Assembly (NCBI GenBank): GCA_001566295.1
Contig: KQ964248.1
Span: 2,232,001 to 2,296,000, forward strand
Length of the DNA stretch: 64,000 bases
Direction of reading: 5' to 3'
Source: Microdochium bolleyi
Taxonomy: Eukaryota; Ascomycota; Sordariomycetes; Xylariales; Microdochiaceae
The position numbers and the translations under genes were made by a program. Positions 55,130 to 64,000 of this stretch are shown here, piece after piece. Below the pieces are notes generated by a model. That model ran no database searches, was not told the DNA's origin, and saw only the letters and a program-made list of their open reading frames with translations. Each line of letters starts with the position of its first letter. The first letter of the stretch is position 1.

Positions 55130-56390
55130 ATGCTGCCAATATTGCTGCTGTTGGCGCTACGAGCCTCGCAGCTTGTCCAGGCCGCGGCGCGACGCGGCAC
55201 AGGCTTGAGTCCAAGCACCGCCGTCGCCGTTCATACTCAAATGGCAGCCACCAATGTCGACCAAAAGGCATCCGGGATCACAACTGGGCCGGGCACAGAC
55301 GAGCTACGCAGAAGAGAATTCTTCTACCAGGGCAATTTCCTCGTTGCCCCTGATAGCATGTGCGGCTATGTAGGGGGCGACACCAGTATGGCAAACGCCT
55401 TCTTTCTTCGTCTCCACCACATATCGAGGGACAGTCTGCTAATACCCATATGTGCTGTCTATTTGAATAGACAGACCATGGTCGTGCGGTACAGGCGACA
55501 AGTGTGTATATGCGACCCATCAAGGCGGCTTCGTCGCATGCTGCAATAGCGAATGGGGATGCTCGCGGGCACAGACAGCCTGTATAGACTCTGCAACTTT
55601 TGCTGCCGGCGTATGTGATGAGGCTTGTCAGTCGAACAGTCTAATTCGTAAATGGTGAGTTTACTGAAGACATTGGCTTTGGTCAATTCAATTTCCTCGT
55701 TCGCAATCACGATCTTTCACATTTGGACTAACATGGTCTTTTCTTATGCTTAGCACTGCCAGCACCGGTCCTTACTGCGGGACACTCACCTTCTTTAGTG
55801 GCATCGTGGACTATGCCTGCCGCGCGAACTTCAACACGACGCTGATGCAGATGGAGACAACCTCGAGCGACCAGACATATGGTGTACCCCTGAGTACTCT
55901 CGCCATTGGATTGACCGCCGTCCACCTTGTACCTCCATCCTACGGAAGCAGTAGCAGTATCGACCGGCTTCTTAACTTCCCATCCACCATTCACGCGCTG
56001 CCAACGCAAGAACCTGTGTTTTCCCCTGAGTCTGATACTCCGATGGGTGCCATCATCGGTGGTGCGCTTGGCGGGTTTGCAGCTCTGGTGCTGCTAGGCA
56101 TAGGTGTTTGTCTCTTCCTTCGAAGGCGAAGAGGAAGCGGGAGCCGACCCCGGAAAGGAGTCGCCGAGGTCCATGGGCACTTTCCGTCATCGATGTACTC
56201 GACGCCTTCAGCCGCCACAGACATGCAACTAGGAAGCCAGATCAGGCCACAGATTCAGGAGCTGCCGTCTGACTCGTCCATATCGTATTGGCTGCAAGGT
56301 CAAACGACCGCACTGCCTAAGCACGATGTCTCCGGTCCAGGCGCTGGCGATGAGAAGCGTGCAGGACTGGATGGGTTTGCCAGATCATAA
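55130..56390 (+). CDS. Single-pass membrane protein with 12-cysteine ectodomain, paralogue A
   Basis: Exons 55130-55385, 55471-55654 and 55754-56390 (introns 85 and 99 nt, GT-AG) give 358 residues. The start is a signal peptide (MLPILLLLALRASQLVQA). The ectodomain contains exactly 12 cysteines, beginning with CGY, then WSC, KC, a CC pair and further single Cys, and ending with PYC and DYAC. Next come a short linker, a transmembrane helix rich in glycine (GAIIGGALGGFAALVLLGIG, about residues 260-284) with a GxxxG-like pattern, an Arg-rich stop-transfer (RRRRGSGSRPRK) and a disordered tail of about 75 residues. The type I topology and glycine-zipper helix resemble fungal cell-surface sensors, but the Cys pattern is not a WSC or CFEM domain I can name. 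Intron phases and Cys spacing are shared with paralogue B about 2.2 kb downstream. Confidence 0.8.
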
Positions 56391-58598
56391 TCATTGTGTC
56401 ACAACATGGTGGCACAAATACTGCGGATTTTGAGGGCTTTTCTTGGCTTGTATCACATGATGTTCTTCAGGTAAAGGCGGAAACCCGCCTTGACTGTGCT
56501 GTACACAACCGGATATTGCACATGAAGACGCCGAGGTCGATTTGCAGCACAGACAGCGGCCAGGGTTGCACTGATCTGACTATTTTACCATTGATGACTT
56601 TCGGATCCAGGACTGGAACGTCACATGAGGCTCTAGATGTTATTCTAAGAATACCAGGATAAGCTGGCAGGTCCGCGATAGCAGCACATCAAAACTTAAT
56701 AATTTTTGGGGATTTTTATGTTCGATGAGGACGAAACAGATGTCTAGCAGCTCCGTCGCCACCTATCAATCTAGGTGAATAGCCAGAAAGCATCACTGAT
56801 GAGGCATCGCCCTTTCGTGGCGGTGGGAGAGGCTTCCCTCGCTTCCTTCGCCACAATCAACAGCTGGACAACGGGACTGACAACCTTGCTATCCGCCTCG
56901 GTTGCCAATGTTGCTTTTGCTTGATTGCTGATTCCGGATGTAGCTTTCTCCTCTTTCCGTGCGCACACCCCGTCGTCAGACCACACGAACACCAGCCCCA
57001 GAAACTATGGCTAGACGGATCATGGTGATCGCCATGGACTTCATGGGTTTCCGTCGCGTATTATAACAGTTTACCATGCCGTCATCTTCGCAGCCAATTG
57101 AATGACCCGAGTTGGGATCCGGTCAATCCCAAGCGCCAGGCCAGCGTACACTTCTGCGACTAATAGGCAGCCGCAGTTAACTTCGGAGGAAACGAGTGTC
57201 AGAAGCTTGAGCACACCTACACCACTATAGAGTGCTACATACCGCAAGGACAGCTTAATTCCATTGTCTCACGGTCCGGAGCTGGGGTTGGTCTCATATG
57301 TTGCCAACGAATGATAAGAGCTGCGTGCCTGCAAAGCCTGATGTGCTTCAGCATGTCTCGCTGCTTCTCTCGCAAGAACATGGTCAAAGCATAGCGTGTA
57401 GCTCTTGACTCTTGCGTGCTCACAAGGCTATGGTATCAAATCTTTCGTGCAGATTATGATGAACATCAGAAGGCTAATGCAGCTGGCACAGGAAAGCTGC
57501 AAGGCGAATCACAAGCTGCGAAACAAGGTTCAAGCCATTCGCCTTGAGATAGTGCCTTTATGGCCATTCTATACGACTATTAAATCTCTTGTGATACCAG
57601 TCTTGCCACTTGTGGCAAGCAACGTGCTTTTCTTCACCAGCCTTGGAAGAAATCTGCAAGCGATTGACTATGCATGAGGGTACCCAGTTTCACATCTTAC
57701 AATTTCCAAATCCTTTTAGTCTCTGGAGGAGTGGTGCAGGTGACACGAGCAGTTGACGAGTCCTGAGAAATGTAAGCCGACCACCGAGAAGATACGACCG
57801 TTCCCGCTTCGTGAAGAGTTGTCACAAAAACTTGTCCAGAATATCAAGTCCGCCCTCGACATGTGTAGAAAATGGGGGCTCATTGAATGGCTCAGGTCTG
57901 CAAGCCACCGCAGCCTTTCTCTCAGTCCTGGCAGCTCCAAGAGGCAAAAGCACCGCCGAGAGTATGTCCACCCAAGATACCAAGAAAAGGGGCTGAGCAG
58001 CCTGCCTCAGGATACTGAGAAACTAGCACGACCATGCACGCTAAATCACCTCTCGCAAACGCGATTCGCTAGTACTCCTGCAGCCAAGTGTCGGGCTGAT
58101 AACTAAAGGTACGCTTAGGCAGGCAGAACATGGCACAACCACCAACACTTACACAGCCGGATACTTGATCCGAGCTCCTGAAGGTACCAACTTCAGGACC
58201 AGCTATTTCTATGTTCTCGATGTCCTGAAGCTTAACCCTGACCTTGCAAGTACCGCTCTGTCGGTGGCAAACTTCTGCCTGTGTTTTTGTCTGGAACAGA
58301 AGCAAAGTGTGTTCCATTCTCCCGAAAAGCCATTCGCAAGGCTGCGGCAGGCGGCATGCACGGTGACCAGACCAGGAAGGCTGCATGTGATGGCATGCTG
58401 GGCCGCTCAACACGGCTGGCTCTGCCGCCTGCATCATGTGGTAAACGCAATGGTCCCGTCGTGTGCATGATAAGCACTGCTGGGCAGCCATCAGGCCTTT
58501 GGGGATTTATAGGTTTCGTCCCGTCTTTAGTAACTCGCGCTTCTTCACTTCGTTCTCTCCTGAAAGTGGCTTGCTGATCCGAGCACTCTGTTCTCTTC
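56391..58598. other. Intergenic region between the two 12-Cys paralogues
   Basis: About 2.2 kb. Both paralogues read in the same direction, so this should hold the 3' UTR of A and the promoter of B. Several short open frames (for example 56771-56992 minus and 57753-58106 plus) show no motif and no sign of a third paralogue copy. I see nothing supportable. Confidence 0.45.
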
Positions 58599-60080
58599 AT
58601 GGTGACCACGCCACCACGAGCTATGCAGCGTCTACCGCCGTTTGCAATGACCCGGAACGGGAGCACAACTCATTGGGCTTTGTTGTTGACGCTCATTGTC
58701 GCCCATATCGCCTGGTCAGTTGAGGGCGCAGCCCGGTTTCGACATGAGACGGCCGTCAGCACTGTCGCATTGCATCAAACCATCACCCATGTCGGCCGTG
58801 CTATGATAACTCCTCCGCCTGATCCTGGAAGCCGACCTCAAAGGGCACTCACTTACTCCGGCAGCTTTTTGTTTGCCGCGAACGATACCTGCGGATACTT
58901 TTCGGGAAGCAAAAGTACGAGTTTATCCTGCCAGTCGTTTTCGCAGTCTTTGCTTGCCATCTTCATCACCCGATCACCCTAGAGAGTGTTCAGTCGACCC
59001 TCGCTAACAGTGTCACCCATATCGGTTGACAGACGACCCGTGGGTTTGTGTCTCGACCAAAACGTGTGCTTTTGCAACAGCAGCAGGCGGATTCCTCGCC
59101 TGCTGCAACGCTACCGCTTGCGATGGTGGCTTCACAGCCTGCGTAGACTCTTCTTATATCGGAGCCAATCTGTGTGGTGCGGCCTGCTCGGCGAGCGCGG
59201 AGATACTCAAATGGCAAGTACTTGCATCTCACGTGGTTCCACCGCTGTGATTCCATTCTTCCCATCAAGAACACCATAGTCCCTATGGTAATCAGCTGGC
59301 GACAGAAATGTATGCTAATCAAGTCCTGCTCAATGCTCTAGCTCGAGAACCGCCAGCCCATACTGTGCCGGTCTGACCTTCTTCAATGGGATAGTTGACT
59401 ACCTTTGCACAAACAGGAGTCTTTCGACACTTGTGCAAATGGAAACCACCTACAAAGGTCAGCAGAATGCTCCCTCTCTGAGCCCTGGATTCGTCGGTAT
59501 CAATATATTTGCGAGCCTCAGCCAGAGCGACCAGACTGCCAGCAGCTCAGGCAACGCTACGTCGCCATCCGTGGTCGCTTCGAGCTCTGGAACAAACCCA
59601 CAGCCAAGTACCCAACCGAGCTCATCCGGCGTACCGCCGACTGCCATCATCGGTGGTGCAGTAGGTGGCTCGGCCGCCATAGTGCTCGCTGGCTTGGCCG
59701 TGTGGTTCTTCTTTCGACGCCGAGACAAGAAGAAACATAGTCAGCGAGAATCTGCAGCCTTCACGCCCTCCTTCCAGTCTCAAGGCAACTTCTCGTCAGT
59801 CTCTCCGGACTACCGCAAGTCCGAGTTCCAGCCAGTAGCCTACGAGCCGCCAACCTCGCCAGCAACGCAGCGCAGTCCGGCCGGTTCACCATCACCACAG
59901 ATGATGCACCACACGGGCGATATTTCGCCAGTTCCTCAGATGATGCAGTATCAGCCGCCGGGGTCACCACTGCCACCGCCGCAAGGGCCACAGTCCAGCC
60001 AGGCAGACATGCAAGATCAACAGAGGCATGAGCTACCACTGTACGACCAACGCCGTGCGGAGCCGGCTGAGCTACATTGA
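58599..60080 (+). CDS. Single-pass membrane protein with 12-cysteine ectodomain, paralogue B
   Basis: Exons 58599-58914, 59033-59213 and 59342-60080 give 411 residues. A short N-terminal extension precedes a signal sequence (WALLLTLIVAHIAWSVEG). ATGs at 58599, 58623 and 58647 are all in frame and the last may be the true start. The 12-Cys ectodomain matches paralogue A in order and spacing. It is followed by a Ser/Thr-rich stalk longer than in A, a glycine-rich membrane helix (AIIGGAVGGSAAIVLAGLAV), an Arg/Lys stop-transfer (FFRRRDKKKH) and a Pro/Gln-rich cytosolic tail. Intron 1 (118 nt) is GT-AG. Intron 2 (59214-59341, 128 nt) starts with GCAAGT, a GC-AG intron. The join is required to restore the Cys codon (TG/C) and the SPYCAGLTFFNGIVDY block shared with A. 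The function is unknown; a cell-surface sensor or adhesion role is a guess from topology. Confidence 0.8.
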
Positions 60081-63000
60081 CATGGCTTATAACGCCTCGT
60101 CATGGGGCTTGGTATGTTAACCATGAGTTATCGCGGGTACAGAACTCGGCAAATGATAATGCATTTATTTTATTTTCGTTTGAGGTCGGGTCGCCTGGTA
60201 TTTGTGATAGGTTATGCCGGATCAATAATACAAGATGGGCAAAGAGCCGGTATCTCCATGTTCGGATGAAAGGACGAGCACCGGTGGAATATCCACAGCA
60301 CTGATAGCGCCAAACCTGTGCCACCTTGCGCAAGAGACTGGAAACTCATTGCCGTGCTGCACCTCGGTCTCACGCCCTCGAAGCAGCGCCCATCTAGGCT
60401 TCCTTGATCGCTAGGGCCTCTTCAAGGTGATCAAAGCCAACCCCATGAGCAGCGTAGCTGAGGGCTCAAGAGGAAGGTTCTCAATGTGGCCACGGGAGAG
60501 ACATATAAATCGCAAGTCGTCCCTGTTTCAGCCTCTGTAACGAAGCTATCTCGAAGATTGAAGAATGCACGAGACACTTTGCACAGCCTTTACGACTCCC
60601 TCCGCACACGAGCATACTTCAGAGACACCAGGCATAGACACACCCCCTTTCTTCGGAAATATCTAAAGATAGCACCAAGACATCGCCTCATCCCTAGTTG
60701 ACGGCCCGCAGGAATCCCGCACACGAGACCTGCAAACTCCAACATGTCTCGATGATCACAGATGCCCAGCCACTTGCAAGCATGCAGGTCCACTTCCTAT
60801 TCCCAGAGCCAGTCAAGTGCGTCACGACCGTGCTATACGATATTCAAGATTCAGTGTGGAATAGCCTGCAATTTTCGGGTTCGTCTCTTGACCAGGAACG
60901 ACAGTCTCACACGGTGTTCCTGAACAGCTGCCTTGTATCCAGTTCCCACACTGGGCAACAACAGCCGATCCACCTGCGAGGAGGATCGTTCTCCGAGAAC
61001 TATCCCACTAACGCCAGTTACTGGGCTGATATCTCGAAGAGCCGGCTGAGTCGACCGTGTTCTGCACATCGTTCAGAGGCAAGCTGCGGTTTGAACATCA
61101 AAAGAGATTAGGTTCCAAACTGGGTTTGCACCCGCCCATGCGCGCAGAGCAGTGTACCTTGTATCTCTCGTCACCCTTCACAGCCTCTGCTCAGCCCATG
61201 ACTCTCCGTGAGCAGGCGCCATCTGAACTTCTAGGCATTGGGGGAACGTGCGTGCAGCGCGTGGCCACCACTGCTCGAGGGCGCGTGTGCCATGATCCAC
61301 TGAGATGTCTGAAACCTTCCCTCTAAAACAACAGTTGCAAAATGACAAGCCCCTTGCTCCCCATGCAGGGTCCAAGGACCATGTCGCGATGGCATCCGCT
61401 GCTCGCAGCCCCTTGTCGCCCGGCACGTCACGAGTAATGGCGAGGGATCACCCACTCTGCCCCCCCCCCCCCCCCCCCCCCCCAAAACCAACTCAGAACA
61501 AACTTCCCATACCACCAGACTGGGAAGCACTGATGCCTCCCGATTTGGGCAATGAAGGGAGGGTTCGAGGATGCACTGATGGGTCATTCATCAGTGATGT
61601 ATTCCCTTACTCCCTTTCCCCCCTCCTGGCCGCCTGTCAGACCGGAACGGGGCAAGAAGCCTAGGCAGGGCACATGTTCGACCTTGCAACTCCTCGGTGA
61701 GGCAGGCAGACAGGCAGACGCAGACAGCAGCTTCCTTCTCAAGACGTGAGGACACCTGTCAGAGAGCCGGGGCGGCACACGGCCCCTCCAGCGATCGAGG
61801 TTGTGTACTTAAGATATTGCAAGGGGCAGGGGAGTGAGGCCGGACGTGCCGAACGATGTGCAGCACGACATGCCGGAAGGAAAGAATGGGAGCAAGCTGT
61901 TCGTCTTAGGGCTCGCCGCGTTTCCCGTCAGGGAAAGGCCGAGGCGCGAGGTCGAAATAAAGGAGGCCAACACCGGCCATGATGGGTGGGGTGAAGGGGG
62001 ACCAAGAAAGGCGTTGACAAATAGCCGTGGGTCCAGATCGGGAGTATTCCAGTCCCAGCGCGAGGGATCCCGTGAAGCCACGCGCGATGGATGATACTGG
62101 GCGGGATCCTCATCTTCTCCCGTCGTTCCATCGATATCTCTATTGCTCCTTCGGGACGTGACAGCGGCGCCAAGGCGGCAGGCACATTTGACAGCGAAGC
62201 GTTGCCTGTGGGGTGGCAGTCCATGCGGGCGGCGTCCTCCATAGCCATCTCCGCAGGGCCTTCACATTGTCGTCGTCGTGTACTTCGTCGCCGCCATTGA
62301 CCTGACTCGCCGTCCGCGTCGGGTAATTTTCCTCGGATCCCGTGGTTGTGTGCACGGTCGCGAGTCTATCTGGTGTAATGAGCACCTCTCAAATAAAACC
62401 ATGTGGGACAGATGCTTCCGACGGATCCCCACCAGAAACCCCAGGGCAGGCTGTGTAATTAAAATTCCCTGATGGCGGCATACCTATCAGACGCATTTCC
62501 ATGACTCTCCGTGATGTTTTTAACTCGGGGTCACAGCGCGCGGTCTTTCGAGAACTCGCTCCTCGAAGCTGACACAGCCATGCTGATGATGTCCAAGTGC
62601 CACCAGTCTGAACTTGTTGACACACGGACGTCTCGAGTAATGAGATGGCAGGACTGCACCACAAGGGAGGCCCGTGAACTCGCCCGCGGCAATCACCCCA
62701 GACTGCGGTCTGCGGAGCACTCTGAGATTAATTCGAACCTGGTCGTCATAATTTTCCGGCACTTTGGCCACGGACCCTGCATGAACCCCGTGCGTTGTAT
62801 CCCAAGTGCCGTCGGGTGGATTGCGCAAAGGTTCATAATCCGGGCTTCGAAACGTGCACATGGCCGAGGTGTGATGTTTGGTTGCCGTGGCTTGCTTCAC
62901 CTTCATGCGACTTCCCGGTTTAAGCTTTGGCCCATGTCAAGTTGTTGTTTGGCCAGTGATGCTCGATCTGACCCTTGCCGCCTCTAGCTTCCAGAAGTCA

Positions 63001-64000
63001 TCACAGCAGCAATCTTGCAGATACCGTCCTGCATGTGACAGTGTTCAGCCAGCAACATGGGAAACATCGGAGCCGGCATCTGCCAAGGGCTTGATTGTCG
63101 CCGCCAAGAATGTTGGGGGCGATGCCGAATCACGACTTTAGGACGCTGATCGTTGTCTGCATGCCAAAATGCGGAGCATCCTCCCTTGGATACCTCAGGG
63201 TCTCTTGCTGGCCCTCTGGAGAATCACACCGTGCTCTGTACGTCGAGACAGCTCTGTTGTGGAGGGTTTGACTACCACTGGGATTCACGTCATGCGGATT
63301 GACTGTTGGCAGGGAGGAAGGCCGTGCCGCAGCCCACCATGTCTCGGTCGCTGTGGCGGTCGACACGTCCGCGTGACAAAGTATCAGAGCTTGTCGAGAC
63401 TGGTCAACTGGCTCGCCTGCCCACGGCGAATGCGCCGGCGCATTGGCCCAGGTAGGGCAGCCCGACAAGCAGGGACACCCCCGCGACCGGGCATGGTTAC
63501 ATCGTGCGAGGAGCGGTGGAGACGTGCTTCCAAAAATAGGGCAGTGGTGTCACGATTCGCAGGGGTCTCAGATGCTAGGCCGCCCCGGCCGGTTGTTCAA
63601 CTATTGTCTCTCTTCTAGCGCCTTTCGAAAGCTTCTCTGGCCGCTCCACGGTCCACGGGCCACCTTGCCATTGAGAATGCAGCCCCGTCGTGGTGGAGTG
63701 CAGCTGGTGATCAATCCATAGGCTGAATAGGTGGAGGACCGAGTTAAGCCTCCCCCGAATGAGCTGAGGATCAGCATTCAAGAAGCGTCAAGAGCTGGCA
63801 GCACTTAGTAACAGGCGAGACAGGCCCTGTGCCACTTGGGCGCATGACCTGTCTGTCTCTGGCGACTCGTGTGCGTGCAGCCCGTGGTAGCACGCGCAAT
63901 TCGTAAGTGTCGCTTGTGGCTCCAAGCGCAAGTGACCAGGGTACGTGCGATCAATGAACGATGTTCCCAGGAGCTCATTCGGAGCAGATCTGCTGTGAAG
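60081..64000. other. Gene-poor right end of the window
   Basis: About 3.9 kb with no gene I can support. Frames of up to 158 codons (62511-62987 plus) and 149 codons (63169-63618 plus) have irregular composition and no motifs. A long poly(C) run lies at 61460-61483. A gene could start beyond the right edge. Confidence 0.45.
61460..61483. repeat. 24-nt poly(C) homopolymer
   Basis: Uninterrupted run of 24 C on the plus strand, the longest homopolymer seen in the window, followed by AAAA. It lies in non-coding DNA. The exact length is uncertain because such runs are prone to sequencing error and slippage. Confidence 0.85.

Noticed and set aside
62511..62987. 158-codon plus-strand open frame near the right end
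   Set aside because: Irregular composition and no recognisable feature.
1..64000. tRNA genes, transposons, CRISPR arrays and a secondary-metabolite cluster
   Set aside because: Scanning for B-box-like GGTTCGA sequences, transposase or reverse-transcriptase motifs and regular spaced repeats gave nothing convincing. The lone SDR has no biosynthetic neighbours.

Overview
The window is nuclear DNA of a filamentous ascomycete (Pezizomycotina, most likely Sordariomycetes). The reasons are GC-rich coding sequence, short GT-AG introns (mostly 55-150 nt) with CTRAY-like branch points, genes on both strands, and clear fungal orthologues. I resolve 17 protein genes, one of them cut by the left edge. 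All exon joins were deduced by eye from splice signals, reading frame and conserved protein motifs. No RNA gene, transposon or CRISPR array was recognised.

Layout. 1-1149 (-) is an unnamed conserved-looking fungal protein, partial. 2655-7628 (+) is SAC3 (TREX-2 mRNA export). 11235-13819 (+) is an EF-hand MscS channel. 15032-16939 (+) is a BCS1-like AAA ATPase. 17835-23024 (+) is a giant WW-domain, Q/P-rich protein. 23566-25563 (-) is a probable mitochondrial Mmc1-like protein. 26511-30273 (+) is a WD40-inositol polyphosphate 5-phosphatase. 31184-32972 (+) is an asparaginase-ankyrin fusion. 33472-35683 (-) is a PP2A B56 subunit (Rts1 type). 37601-39851 (+) is TFIIIC tau95/Sfc1. 40458-43404 (-) is transportin Kap104. 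44613-45116 (-) is proteasome assembly chaperone 4. 45640-47027 (+) is a carnosine N-methyltransferase-like enzyme. 47759-48713 (+) is a short-chain dehydrogenase. 48995-51559 (-) is a HERP/Usa1-like ERAD scaffold. 52317-53941 (+) is mitochondrial phosphatidylserine decarboxylase.

The right part differs. 55130-56390 and 58599-60080 (+) are tandem paralogues of a secreted-type single-pass membrane protein with a 12-cysteine ectodomain. The remaining 3.9 kb holds no gene I can support.

Most genes are unrelated housekeeping functions and do not form a cluster: mRNA export, Pol III transcription, nuclear import, proteasome assembly, ERAD, phosphoinositide and phospholipid metabolism. The least ordinary feature is the tandem 12-Cys receptor-like pair. 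Its cysteine spacing and intron positions match almost exactly, and one intron appears to have a GC donor instead of GT.
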